Positions 1 through 11,291 of a DNA stretch of 64,000 nt are shown here, one piece after another (position 1 is the stretch's first letter; each line of letters begins with the position of its first letter). The notes under the pieces were generated by a model, which saw only the letters and a program-made list of their open reading frames with translations, searched no databases and was not told the DNA's origin. A program made the position numbers and the translations under genes. The stretch is from Cavia porcellus (Eukaryota; Chordata; Mammalia; Rodentia; Caviidae): positions 134,700,982 through 134,764,981 of the forward strand of contig NW_026947484.1 in NCBI RefSeq assembly GCF_034190915.1, written 5' to 3'.

Positions 1-110
1 TGAGACAGGGTCTCCCTCAGTTGTCCATGCTGGGTTCCAACTTATGAGCCTCTTGCTTTACTCTTCCAGGCTGCTGAGATTACACACTACAACATCCAGC
101 TGTGAGATCT
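1..110 (-). mobile_element. B1 SINE, partial
   Basis: Reads as a reverse-complement B1: gagacagggtctc at the left and a degraded box A side near 100. It is cut by the window edge. Confidence 0.7.
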
Positions 111-447
111 TATGCCTAAATTTTAGCTTTACTGTCATTTCATGACCACTGTTATGATCCAGTGTTGACCACGTCATTGTTTTGAGGCTTATGACTGTTT
201 CTCTTACCACTTTAAAAATTTGTATTGCCTATTAATGTCATCCCAACCACTGTATATTGACTATGTAACTCATGTTTGAGATGTTTGTATAAACAGTTAT
301 GTAAAAGGATAGCATGGTGAATATAATTATGTACAGCATATAATACAATGATAACTAGGTTACTAGTTTATGTATTTATTATACTTTTTATTGTTATATT
401 ATTATATTATTGTTATCCTTCTATTTCTTTAAAAAAAAAAAGGAAAA

Positions 448-545
448 AATCCCAGTACTCTGGAGGCTGAGGCAAGAGGACTGCCATGAGTTCAAGACCG
501 TCTGAATTGCATAATAAAGCCCTGTCTCAAAAAGACAAAAAATGA
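448..545 (+). mobile_element. B1 SINE, 5'-truncated
   Basis: Contains cccagtactctggaggctga and ends in ccctgtctcaaaaag with an A-rich tail. Confidence 0.8.
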
Positions 546-810
546 AACAAACAGTTTACTGCCTGTGTTACACTGGCAGCAACCCATAAATCTCATGTTT
601 TTTGCTGAAGAGATCACTCTGAATAGTTGACTGATACTAGCTAGGTTTGTGCAAGTAAACTAAGATTATTACATAATGATCAGTAACAAGGCATTTCTAA
701 GAATGCAGCTTCATCAAGTGGTACCATGAATGAGTAGAACACTCAAATAACCTACCCTTAAGTTTTATTCACCAAGATTTATCTTCAGTTATGCTTTGTT
801 AGTTGATTTG

Positions 811-918
811 TTTGAAACAGGTCTCACTGTGTAGCCTAGGCTAGTCTCCAACTCATAGCAATTTTCCTGCCTTGGCCTCTTGAGTGCTGAGACTACAAGT
901 GTGTGCCACCGCTAGCTC
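811..918 (-). mobile_element. B1 SINE
   Basis: Reverse-complement B1 with caggtctcactgtgtagcc at its 3' side and degraded cttgagtgctgagactacaa at its 5' side. Confidence 0.8.
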
Positions 919-1741
919 AACCAGTTACACCTTCTTGAGGGCAGTATCATTCTCAGAACAATAAACTTCACAGCATTATAGGTAAGTGATGATAACAAAG
1001 TATATATTCTAGCATTAAAAAGTTAATGCAAACATTCTACAACATGTAAATCTGTACGCAATTTATCACACAGTTTTCTCAGAAAAGAAATCTGATAAAT
1101 TATTGAGTATGCCAAATAAGGGTGACAGTTTTTCAAAAAATGTAAGATACATCATTAGAACACTAAATTTGTTAATTATAATCTTAATGTGTATAATCTA
1201 ACATTCCTTTAACAGTATTTAGGTTTACCATGTATCTCCTGAGCACTGCAAATATGAATTATTACTATGCTGGAGACAAATAGTTGTGTAAAATTAAAAA
1301 TAATACAGGTTGTGAGAATTTTATTTAAGTCAAGTTCTATTCCTTACAACAAAATCATTGTAATGGTCAGTACTACTGATACCAGTCAACAAATATCTGA
1401 AGATGCCTTGCATTAATGTCATTTGATTTGCATAGTAAATGCTACTTAGCTCTCTGTATAACCACCTTTAGATTTCCTTTTACTGTACTATGGAACTTAT
1501 AAAAAGACAAGGTGAAGAGTAGATGACTTTGAGAGGTAAGAGGTTTCTCTACTTTTGGTTCACATGGTTAACTACTTCTTACCATATTTGTGCTTTTAGG
1601 TTAGCCACCTCTACTTTTAAAAGTAGATGACAGTAACAACTACTGGTGAGAATACAGAGAAACTAAAACCTTCATAAAACTTGTTAGTGAGAATGTAAAA
1701 TGGTACAGTCACTGTGGAAGAGTTTGGCATTTCTTCAAAAC

Positions 1742-1880
1742 AGCCAGGTGTGGTGGCACATGTCTGTGATCCTAGCACTCCGTAGAGGGTCAGGCAGAAG
1801 GAACACTGTGAGTTCAAGGCCAGCCTGGACTACATAGTAAGACCTTGTCTCAAAAACCAAACCAAACCAAACCACACCAA
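1742..1880 (+). mobile_element. B1 SINE inside L1
   Basis: Starts gccaggtgtggtggcacatg and ends accttgtctcaaaaacc followed by (AAACC)n. Confidence 0.85.
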
Positions 1881-1949
1881 TAAGGCTAAACATATAATGA
1901 AAACTGTATGTATGAAGATGAAAGCTCTTAGCAGCATTATTTTTTGGAT

Positions 1950-2072
1950 TTTGTTTGTTTTTTCAAATAAGGTCTTGCTACATAGCCCAGGCTGGTCTTG
2001 AACTCGGAGTGATCTTCCTGCCTCAGCTTCCTGCGTGCTGGAATTACAAGCATGCACTACCATGCCCAACTA
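1950..2072 (-). mobile_element. B1 SINE inside L1
   Basis: Reverse-complement B1 (aggtcttgctacatagccca, then accatgcccaacta) flanked by copies of tagcagca from the host L1. It faces the previous B1 about 70 bp away. Confidence 0.85.
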
Positions 2073-3084
2073 GCAGCACTAGTTTTAACAGTCAAAATGT
2101 AGAACCCAAACATCCAACAACTGATGAATGAACAAAATGTGGTGTATTTGTAAAAGGGAGTATTATTCTAACATAAAAAAAGGATTGAATTATTGACATC
2201 TGCTACACCATAGACTTGAAAAACATTATGCGAAGTCAAAGAAGCCAGATAGAAAGTCACATATATGATTCCATCCATGCAAAATACCTGGCTCTAAGAG
2301 CTGTCTTTTTATCCTCAATGCCCTAGGACTTCAGCATACAGTAAGGGCCACTAAAGACTCAATACCATACTTTTCCAGATCCACAATCCGAAACTATCTC
2401 CCTCCTTTTGGTATGGATGATGGAAACAAATCAAACAGAATCAAGAGTCTGGTCTCTAAAATCCAATTTTTTTCATTAGTGTGTCACTCTGGGAGGATCT
2501 CTACTTACTCACATCATAAAATTGGCTATTATGTATCATATCAAGAGATTTCAAGCTTAAACGAATATACTTCCTATGAAAGCACTTTGTAAATTATAAG
2601 CTTTTAACTTAGAATGTGACTTTTTCCATTAGATAAAGTCCAGCCCTCTCAGCACCAATAACTACTATCCTTCCCTTAGCCAAAAAAGATTTCTCCTAAT
2701 ATCAGGGAAACAGCTTGATTAAGAAAATTTCACACGTCACTGACTTCCAATTCTTACATTCTTACACAAACTCATTAAATATACAAAAATACTTAACTAC
2801 AGCCACAGAAAGGGTGTTGAGGGTCTCACTATCTTAATAGTTTCAGGGCTCCTCGCTCCATGGTGACCAGTGACTCACATGAAACTCATATGATGCATGA
2901 AGTAATTCAGTTTATCCTCAAACATTATTATTCACAGATTTAAAAAGAAAGTCTTTAATTAAACTGGAAATTTCTTCAGAAAGCACTGAAGATAACTGTT
3001 TGCTGTGAAATGTCATAGCTAAAAGTCTTAGAGGCTCTTCATGCTTCATCTATTCCTCTTAACTATATTTCTCTATTTATTTAT

Positions 3085-3236
3085 TTAGTCTTTTTGAGAT
3101 AGGGTCTTGCTATGCAGTTCAGAGTGGCCTTGGGCTCACTTTGTAGCCCAGGCTGGTCTTGAACTTGCAACGATCTTCCTACCTCAGTCTTCCTGAGTGC
3201 TGGGATTACAGAAGTGTGTCACCACACCCTGTTCAT
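3085..3236 (-). mobile_element. B1 SINE with 29-bp duplication
   Basis: Reverse-complement B1. The two half-units are visible as gcagttcagagtggcct and tgtagcccaggctggtct, the internal duplication typical of mouse-related rodents. Confidence 0.85.
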
Positions 3237-3249
3237 TTCTTTTAGTATA

Positions 3250-3612
3250 TGCCCCAAAATACTTGTTACAGCTTGTGTCCCCCCTTTACCCCTAATGTGG
3301 CCAGAGGTAGCTGAACCTTCTGTATGTGATATTCTGGAATTAAGGCTGTGTGATTACTAAATTAGTCCACTGACTGGTCTGGTACAGTTCTGACAGACTA
3401 TAAGGGACAGAAAATGGGCAACTGTTGTCACATGCTGCATGCTGCCTTCTGCCTGCCATGAATTACTTCTTCCTTGTGATACCCCTCTGCCATGGAGCCA
3501 GCTACCTATGGACTGAAAAGTTTACAAGTTGTGAATCAAAATAAATCTTTCTTCTTTTAACTTTGGCTGTCAGGTATTTTGTTTCAGCACAAGGAAAGTA
3601 ACTAAGATAGTA
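3250..3612 (+). mobile_element. MaLR-like solo LTR
   Basis: The 3' part has an AATAAA-type signal, then ggctgtcaggtattttg and agtaactaagata, which is the ending pattern of MaLR LTRs. Borders are approximate and the family is not assigned. Confidence 0.55.
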
Positions 3613-3797
3613 ACAGACCTTTATACTTTGCAACCCTATCCTTTCTCAGTCCAATGATTTGCATGAGGAGCTGAATACCACTCGTTAAGGATCTAAAGGA
3701 AGAATGACAAAAAATTCACCCTATGGGTATTCTTTCTAGCTCCAAACTTACACCAAAAAATATGCCTGTTACCAGGTGGTAGAAAAATCAACAAAAC

Positions 3798-3918
3798 AAG
3801 GGGCTGGGGATTTAGCTCAGCGGCATAAACGCCTGCCTTGCAAGCAGGCAGTCGTGAGTTCGATCCCCGGTACCGATAAAAAGGAAAAAAAGACAAAAAA
3901 AAACAAAAACAAAAAAAA
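3798..3918 (+). mobile_element. young ID SINE
   Basis: Near-consensus tRNA-like ID (ggggctggggatttagctca) with the private tail gataaaaaggaaaaaaagac. It is flanked by perfect 17-bp target duplications, agaaaaatcaacaaaac, at 3781-3797 and 3919-3935. Confidence 0.95.
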
Positions 3919-4182
3919 AGAAAAATCAACAAAACTGACAAACCATCATTGTACCTCTATTTAGACAGTCTCATAATATTGAACACTCTATTTCTTATAA
4001 CTTTAAAATTTTAAAAATCTTAGTTCTAGCCCAAGAACCTTTTGAAATTCTAATATCTATACTCTTCATAAATTTCAGAGAAATGTTGGCCTGAATTTTA
4101 AAAATCATAAAATCTGAAATGTATGCTCTAACTTTGTAATTAACACATGGCTTTAAATAACTCATTTAACTTAAAGACAAAC

Positions 4183-4383
4183 CTGTATGGGAGGAATATC
4201 TGGCAAGGATGGAAGGTTTTCCGGGTTAGTAACTGAAGGGATGAGTTCTATTGCTGTAACAGATGGGCTGGTGGGGCCTCGGTTTGCATTTGCCATAGTT
4301 GCTGTAGTAGGGCTTGTTGGGTTGATTGTGGTATTGTGTACTGATACAACAGGAAAAGGTCCAGCATGCCCTGGGTTTGAGTG
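4183..4383 (-). CDS. TRIM33: TRIM33 exon 11: Ser/Thr/Pro-rich linker
   Basis: Exon of 201 bases (67 codons, phase 0) encoding HSNPGHAGPFPVVSVHNTTI, then NPTSPTTATMANANRGPTSP, SVTAIELIPSVTNPENLPSL and PDIPPIQ. It is the last TRIM33 exon in the window. The next segment expected in the protein (starting LEDAGSSS in human) was not found to the left and must lie outside. Acceptor is ttcttaacag, donor gtttgt. Confidence 0.96.
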
Positions 4384-5070
4384 CTGTTAAGAAAGAATAC
4401 ATTATTGTTAGTTGATCTGCCAGGGTACCTGACAGTTGTACCTGTACAACAATATTATTTTACGAAGGTTGTATGTGAGCCTGTGAGAGGGAAAAAAAAG
4501 TGGGCTCTCTCAACTGTGTACAACAGAATAACTAAAACTTAGCCATTCATTTTTCTATTCACTTTTGTATAGTATCTATGGAAAAACAGGCTTGTCAATA
4601 ATTTTCAACCTATCACTCTGGTCATATAACCTTATTTTAGAATCAAGGTTATTGATCTAGAGGCCTTAAAGTTTTCGAAAATCAGAATAAGAAAGCTACT
4701 GTTCTGTCTACATACCTCTTGAACCTTTAGTTGTTTTTCTAATGAAAACAGAAAAGTTAAAAAGGACAAGAATGTAATGTAGCTTGATATGGTAGGAAAA
4801 AACAATGAATTTATAGAAAGCAAATACAACATCAATTCTCACTTTTAATATTGTGTTACCTCAGGCAAATCACAAATTTATGTAATTTACAAATGCTGAC
4901 GAGTGGTCTCTCACCTGTTTCAATGTGAGAGTTGTAATGCGCATTATTAAGGTCATATATAAGTATCTTTGGGAAATAAATTACTGTATACATGTAAATA
5001 AATTATTTAAAATAACTAAAAACTAAAAATGCTAATAACATTCAGTGATTTCTCTAGGGGCAGAATATTT

Positions 5071-5162
5071 TGTTTTTTTTTTCTATTGGTAGCGGGTATC
5101 GAACTCACAATTGCCTGCTTGCAAGGCAGGTGCTTATGTCGCTGAGCTGAATCCCCAACCCC
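5071..5162 (-). mobile_element. young ID SINE
   Basis: Reverse-complement ID with ttgcctgcttgcaaggcagg, flanked by copies of gggcagaatatttt. Confidence 0.93.
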
Positions 5163-5548
5163 GGGCAGAATATTTTCTAAGAAAAATATTCTAAGACAGT
5201 TGTTTAGTCTGATTGTATGCCTTCTACAATCTTATTTAAAATAGTGTGTCTGGTCCCTTATAATATTTTACGGTTTTGTTTAATACAAGGGCATCTGAAT
5301 AATTTTAAGGAAATTAATGTCTAGATCCTCAACTTACATATATATTCTACATCTGAAAACAAAATTTGCTGAAGAATATGGCACCACTTCTCTGACAACT
5401 GTCCTTCTTCTATTTCACAGAAGAAAAGCATACCTCTGAACCATTCCTAAGCTTATTCTAGATAAGGTGTTCCAGGATAGGGAAAGTAGAGATAACCAAA
5501 GGTCTAAGTGGAAATAATACTGTTTGAGTGTTGAAAAATGACTGATTC

Positions 5549-5668
5549 GGGGCTGGGGATTTAGCTCAGCGGCATGAGCGCATGCTTTGTAAGCAAGGCA
5601 GTCGTGAGTTCGATCCCTGGTACCGATAAAAATGAAAAAGACAAAAAAAAAAAAAAAAAAAAAAAAAA
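5549..5668 (+). mobile_element. young ID SINE, long A tail
   Basis: ID with the same private tail and about 28 A. Perfect 16-bp target duplication gaaaaatgactgattc at 5533-5548 and 5669-5684. Confidence 0.95.
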
Positions 5669-6261
5669 GAAAAATGACTGATTCTGAAACCTAGAAAATA
5701 AATCTTCAAGTGAGTTTTAATACTTAATGATTTTTTTAAAAAGACTTCATGAACCTATCACTCATAAAAAAATTTTAAAAATAGCTTACAATTTAGAAAA
5801 TCTTCAAAAAACTGGGAATACTTCTGATAAAATTCTTTTAATTCCCAAATTCACATTTTTCTGAACAAGTTGTCTGAACACAACATGAAACAAAACTAGC
5901 AATAAAAATCAGAGTTGGTTTCTTACTCTAATAGTAAATAACAGAATACAAATATATATAACTGCAGAGAGGGGTAAAAAACTTCATCTCCAGAAATGCA
6001 AAGCCAAATTAATTTTGTTTTCTAATATTCTTAAAATTATAAGCATGTATTTTGTTTTAGAATGTGTACAAAAAATGTAAAAGCTTAATGGTCTCACTGT
6101 TATTAGAAATTTAACAAAGAAGTTCCACTGAAATACATTTGCAAAGAGTTACAAGATTTATTTATGTCTATCAAGCTTAAATATATGATAGATAAAATTC
6201 TGCAGAGGAAATAAAAGTGAAATTCTAGACTAAAGAGAATAAATGTATTAAATGTTAACCT

Positions 6262-7110
6262 TCAAAAGCACTTGCTAAATCAACAAGTGCTGGCAGGGCT
6301 ATGGGGGAAAAGGAACTTTCTCCACTGTTGGTGGGAATGCAGACTGGTGCAACCACTGTGGAAATCAGTGTGGAGGTTCCTCAAAAAAGCAGGTTCCACT
6401 TGACCTAGCTGTTCTTCTCCTTGGTATCTTCCCAAAAGAATTAAAAGCATCATACCACATTGATATAAACATATACATGTTTATAGCTGCACAGTTTGTA
6501 ATAGGTAAACTTTGGAACAACCCAAATGTGTATCAACCAATAAGGGGCTAAAGAACTTTTTTTAAAAAACACAAGAGTATTATTCTGCCATAAAGGATAA
6601 CCCTGAGACATTTCTAGCTAAGTGGATATACCTTGAACACATACTTTTGTGATTGAACCCAGAACCTGCATGGAAAGTAAGAATCTACCATTGAGCCACA
6701 TCCCCAGGCCTGAGGACACACTCTTAAGTAAAATAAACTGGACACACATGTGAATACCACATTGTTTCTCTGGTGTGAGAAACCAAAAATGTAAATAAGG
6801 ACCAAATGTATAAGAGATATTGTGAAACAGGAAGAGAATATTCAAATAGGAAGGAGAACTAGGAATGGACAAAGGGAAAGCAAGGGAGGGGAAAAAGGAA
6901 GGAAGAAAAAAGAAAAAAAGAATGAGAAAATAAGGGAAAAAATAGAAATAAAGCTTTTGTAAATAAGCAGGAGAAGAAGGGTCAAAGAGAAGGCAGGAGA
7001 ATAGGAAAAAAAGCCAATCAATTCATGTCAAGTTCAGGTACAAATTCTCTGATGAATGTGATCATTATGAGTACCTAAAATGTACGAATAAACACAATTA
7101 ATTGAAGAAA
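6262..7110 (+). mobile_element. L1 3' end
   Basis: Landmarks of the L1 tail: gcaaccactgtggaaatcag, tcctcaaaaaagcaggt, a purine-rich tract at 6840-7010, and the final aataaacacaattaattg. The same tail recurs at 24020-24758 and, inverted, at 39820-40500. Confidence 0.85.
6640..6711 (-). mobile_element. old ID inside L1
   Basis: Degraded reverse-complement ID: gattgaacccagaacctgca and ttgagccacatccccaggcc. Confidence 0.65.
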
Positions 7111-8204
7111 AAAGCTTGCTGTAGTATTTGGGATTCTAGTAGATGCAATTAAACAATGCTGTAAAGGTTTTATGTAGTAATGTCAGTATTTATAATATGC
7201 TAGAAAATAAGTTTTTGCAATTACTTATGAACTTCCAATGGAAACTTTAAATAACCTTCAAATGTGAGAGAATGAATATTTTCAAAAGTTTTTCTGGAGG
7301 TATTTGAACCAAAAAGATAAAAATTGCTGCTCTAAGATAGGTTTTTCTCAACTTTTAGCATGCAGGATGATCCGACAGGTTTACTCTCTTCTTGAAAATT
7401 ATGTTTCAAAGAGTTATGGCTCAGAAACTATTTTGATAAGGCTGCTCACTCCACCTCAAGCTGACCAGTGATTCTGATGGTCATTAAAATATGTTTTGAG
7501 AATGGCTACTCTATAAGTTAAAAAATGGAACTCTGAACTCTTATCATTTTGGTAACTGGAAATCCTATGGAAAAGTTGCCTCACACTTCCTATACAAATT
7601 AGCCTTCTATTCAAAAAAGATTTATAAATTTGTACCTGAATATACTTCAAGTTTGAGAAGAATGCTGGGGGATCATGCACACTACGCATATTCGACCACT
7701 GAGTCACACTCCAGACCTACATTTATTTTTGAAACTAATCATATCTATACTCTAAACAGAGTAACACTTGAGAAAAAAAAAATTATATACAGCAAGCTCT
7801 CCTACTTTCAAAATTCTTTTTATGTTAGGATCAAAGTCACATTAAAAGAGCACAGACTATCAGGAAATTAAAGTTCTAATCTTGATTGTATCATCTCTTA
7901 TGAGTATAGGTACTTCAAAAGTTTTTTATATTGTTTCTCACTTCTATAAGTGAATGAGTTGGATTACATCAAGGATTCTTAACCCATGGTATGTGACAGA
8001 TTTAAAAGGATGCAAAAAATTCGTAAAATTGAATACAAAATTTAATGTACAGTGTATATATGTATTTTCCTGGGACAAGAGGATACATAACAGTAATCAA
8101 ATTTATAAACATATCAATGACCTGCCCCCATCAACTGAATAAGAAAAACAATGTCTTTTAGTTTTAAAATTGTATGATTCTTACAAATGTAACTCTAGGC
8201 ATAC

Positions 8205-8369
8205 TTGTCTTTGGAGATGTGGCTGCATCATGGAATACTGAGGCCCGCTGTGCCGGGGTATCCCTGGGATTCTGGCAGCATTCTGTGCCAGTCTCATTTG
8301 ATGGGCTTGAAAAGCTCCACAGTTCATATTGCCTCTTTGCATTGTTTGCACACTGATCAATCTTGGAGG
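8205..8369 (-). CDS. TRIM33: TRIM33 exon 10: middle linker region
   Basis: Exon of 165 bases (55 codons, phase 0) encoding PPRLISVQTMQRGNMNCGAF, then QAHQMRLAQNAARIPGIPRH and SGPQYSMMQPHLQRQ. It is part of the long linker between the coiled coil and the PHD-bromodomain end, with no catalytic motif. Acceptor is tttttgtag. The donor is CAA/gtatgc, so the last exon base is A instead of the usual G. The surrounding gtatgc still gives a plausible site. Confidence 0.96.
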
Positions 8370-8972
8370 CTACAAAAAGTAAAAATTAATAACCTTTACA
8401 AACTTATCTCTCAAATATACATGTTACAGTAAAAATAATCCAGTCAGAATATAAAGTAAAAGGTATAAGTCATTGTCTTCATCTCTAGCCAATCCTCAAA
8501 GGACTGGTAATTATTAGATTGTGTATCACTCTGAATTTCCCATTTTCCTCTCTTGGTATGCATGTCAACATTAATTTACCTCAACTTGGAGTAATGGTTT
8601 TGACCAGAAGGGGCAGAGAGCAGAAGAGCCACATGGGTGAGAATGACCTGAACAAATGTCTAAAGAACAGATCAGATCTTAGGCAGAAATGACCCGTTTC
8701 TCTGGCCCACAATGATCTTGTGGAGTGATGAGAACACATCAGTAATTTCACAGAAGTACTGAATTAATTTGTTTCCCAAGGTAAGTTACTTACTTATACC
8801 TTTTCTTTTTACACTTTAATCACATTCTTATGACAATCTGTGCAAAAGAACTCACCTTTGAACTCTATTCCTGCTAGCAAACCTGAATGTGTAACTCATC
8901 TATACGGGAGAAAGAGAAGTCTTGAAATCTGCATAACTTAAATCAATAATATAATACTGACACAATACTGAC
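8370..8972 (-). other. TRIM33 intron 9
   Basis: Short intron of 603 bp with no repeat or gene that I recognise. Confidence 0.85.
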
Positions 8973-9247
8973 CTGTTGCTGTAACATCTGAGGGGCTGTT
9001 TGTCTAGGGTGCTGCTGTGTTGTTGTTGTTGGTGGTGGTGCAGGAGCTGGTGGTTGCTGCATTCTCATCTGTTGCAACTGCTGATGTTTCTGTGCATATA
9101 CTTGCTGTTGCATATGCTGAAGTCGAAGCTGTGCTAAATTAATCTGTCCAGGAGTTTTACTAATGTGGTTTGTCCCTGGAGGAACTTGTCCAACTACAAC
9201 ATTAGGAGTATAACCAGGAGCTGGTTTACTCTCTATTACTAGATTAC
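8973..9247 (-). CDS. TRIM33: TRIM33 exon 9: Gln/Pro/Thr-rich linker
   Basis: The largest exon here, 275 bases. It runs from the split Gly codon through NLVIESKPAPGYTPNVVVGQ, then PGTNHISKTPGQINLAQLRL, to a Gln-rich stretch (QHMQQQVYAQKHQQLQQM) and ends with MLQQQ. The low-complexity part reads QQPPAPAPPPTTTTQQHP. The human protein, from memory, has Val-Pro and a longer Thr run there, so the composition shifts at equal length. The region is expected to be disordered. Acceptor is aatctccag, donor gtcagt. Confidence 0.96.
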
Positions 9248-9574
9248 CTGGAGATTTAAAATGAGAAAGATTTGCATAAAATCAACTACACTGTTATCCC
9301 ACAAATTAATCTTCCAACAACTATCAGCACATCAAAGTTTTCCATAGTACAGCAGGGGTAGAAGCTAAATTTAAAGATGATGAGGATTAGAAACCTAATA
9401 TATTCCAAAGCCAAATTAAAAATGACTTTCGATTAGCTGTCTTTATCCTATATTTCTACAAGTGTGAAGAAAATTAAAGATCTGAAAAAGATATTATTAG
9501 CTAGTCAATCTAAATCAATTCTCCCATATTAAGACTCAAAGATAATCAGATTACTAATTCTGATTCCATCTGGT

Positions 9575-9686
9575 TTTTTTTTTTTTTTTTTTGGTCTTTT
9601 TTGTTTTTATCGGTACCAGGGATCGAACTCACGACTGCCTGCTTGCAAGGCAGGTGCTTATGCCGCTGAGCTAAATCCCCAGCCCC
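9575..9686 (-). mobile_element. young ID SINE
   Basis: Reverse-complement ID with tail tttgtttttatcggtacc, flanked by perfect ttccatctggtttt at 9564-9577 and 9687-9700. Confidence 0.95.
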
Positions 9687-10089
9687 TTCCATCTGGTTTT
9701 CAACTGCCAAAACATAAAGGACAGAGAACTATTCTGCTACAAATAGAAATACTAAATGGTTTAAACCATTCATGTCTTCAAAAGTGATCATTTTTTCCCA
9801 TGAGTCACAGAGGGTACATTTTAGGAAGGTGTGATTTAAGGCAGAGGTTGGAAGGCCATGTTAAAGTTCCTCAGTCTTTGATTTTATTTTTGTAACTCTT
9901 TGAAAATGTAAAAATCATTCTTGGCTTCTATGTCACTTAAGAGATAGGATTTTTTTTAACCTAAAGATTACTTTTTCTTTTTTAAAGGCCGTAAGTACTT
10001 TCACAATTCCCAAAGTTAAGCACTTTGCTATTGTGAAAGCGTATCTACTCAATCTGTAGACAGCTTTACTTGTCAGGAAATTTTTTTGC

Positions 10090-10215
10090 TATTTTAAAGA
10101 ATCAAGGTCTAGCTATGTTGCCCAGGATGGCCTTGAATTCCTAGGTTCAAGTAATCCTCTTGGCTTAGCCTCTCAAGTAGACAGGGCTATAGGCATGGTC
10201 ACCATACCTGGCCTT
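10090..10215 (-). mobile_element. B1 SINE, diverged
   Basis: Reverse-complement B1: tctagctatgttgcccagga, then accatacctggcc. Confidence 0.75.
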
Positions 10216-10484
10216 TCTTTTTTTTTTTTTTTTTTTCCTTAAAGATCCACAATGAGGAATAACAAAAGCAAAGTCCATTTTTCTTCCATGTGAAAAATTT
10301 TGCTTTTTATCTTTTAAGGATTCCTCAGGACATGACTACTGGACACATTAGTTTTCTGAAAGACCTCTACTAGTGTACCATTTGGCATTACTAAACTACT
10401 AAGCACCTAAGAAAATCTCCTAGAGAATGAAGAAGCATTTGCTAAGTGTTTGTATTTTTCTTTAGGGGGATTTGTTTTGGTATT

Positions 10485-10585
10485 TTTTAGACAGAGTATT
10501 ACTGCGAAGACCAGACCAACCTCAAACTCTCAATCTTCCCTCAGGCTCTCAAGTGTTGGAATGAACATCTATGTCACTTGCTACA
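10485..10585 (-). mobile_element. B1 SINE remnant
   Basis: Faint reverse-complement B1: gacagagtattactgcga and ctctcaagtgttggaatga. Confidence 0.45.
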
Positions 10586-10674
10586 AATTCTATGCATATA
10601 TGAAAGTCAATATTAATTTGAAAAAGTATATAAGGAAAAACTAGAAATGATACAAATTATAAAACACTACAGAG

Positions 10675-10738
10675 GGGCTGAGGATAGTTCAATGGTAAAC
10701 TGTAAGGCCCTAGGTTCCATCCCCAGCACAAAAACAAC
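10675..10738 (+). mobile_element. old ID SINE
   Basis: Degraded ID: gggctgaggatagttcaatg and ggttccatccccagcac. Confidence 0.7.
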
Positions 10739-10829
10739 ACAGTATTGTAAATTATAACAAAAACATTAACTAGAGCAAGTTTTGAATGAATAACTTATCT
10801 TCCAAGTCATTCATATTTTATTTCGTTTC

Positions 10830-11015
10830 GTTTCATTTTTGCAATACTACCAGGGATTGAACCCAGGGATATACTAATACTGAACTATATTTCAACCCAA
10901 TTTCATTTTGAGACAGTCATCCTAAATTATCCAGGCAGGACTTCAACTTGCAATCCTTCCAGCTAGCCTCTTTCAGTGGTGGCATTTCAAGAATGTGTTA
11001 CCACATCTGGCTATT
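10830..11015 (-). mobile_element. B1-ID fusion SINE
   Basis: A reverse ID half (ccagggattgaacccagg) is joined directly to a reverse B1 half (gagacagtcatcctaaatta, accacatctggct). This is the B1-dID arrangement. Confidence 0.7.
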
Positions 11016-11039
11016 TACATTTTAAAGTTAAAAACTTTA

Positions 11040-11205
11040 GACATGCATGGTGGCACAGACTTGTAATTCCAGCATTCTAGAGGCTAAGGCAAGTGGACTG
11101 CCTAGACATCAAGGCCAGCTTAAGCTACATAGTGAATTCAGGCCAGTATGAAATACAAACCTGAAAGCCTATATAGTGAAATTCTATCTCAAAAAACAAA
11201 AACAA
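11040..11205 (+). mobile_element. B1 SINE
   Basis: Contains gcatggtggcacagacttgt and ends tctatctcaaaaaac. Confidence 0.8.
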
Positions 11206-11291
11206 ACCAAAACAATTTTAAAACTATTTAAAATTTGATTTACATATTTTCTTTTCTCAGGTCAATGTTCTATTGTAATACAATTTCTCAC

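Larger units (their letters stand above)
1628..2285 (+). mobile_element. old L1 3'-end fragment with two nested B1s
   Basis: Sense-strand landmarks of an L1 tail are present in order: tggtgagaatacagagaaac, aatggtacagtcactgtgg, tagcagcattatt, acccaaacatccaacaactg, aacattatgcgaagtcaaag and atgattccatccatgc. Two B1 insertions interrupt it. The second B1 is flanked by repeated tagcagca. Confidence 0.8.
1..4182 (-). other. TRIM33 intron 11 (partial)
   Basis: No exon was found here. The region holds B1 SINEs, an old L1 tail with two nested B1s, a MaLR-like LTR and one young ID. The stretches 110-447, 919-1627 and 2290-3080 are AT-rich with nothing I recognise. Confidence 0.8.
4384..8204 (-). other. 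TRIM33 intron 10
   Basis: Intron of 3.8 kb between exons 10 and 11. It contains two young IDs in opposite orientation and an L1 tail. The rest (4384-5060, 5690-6260 and 7110-8200) is AT-rich with no gene seen. Confidence 0.85.
9248..11291 (-). other. TRIM33 intron 8
   Basis: Intron of 2.0 kb holding one young ID, one degraded ID and several B1 or B1-ID copies. The remainder is unremarkable AT-rich sequence. Confidence 0.85.

Noticed and set aside
3798..3880. tRNA-Ala gene
   Set aside because: The cloverleaf-like text belongs to an ID SINE: it lacks a proper acceptor stem, carries an A-rich tail and has target duplications.
4187..4390. 67-codon plus-strand ORF
   Set aside because: It is the antisense shadow of TRIM33 exon 11.
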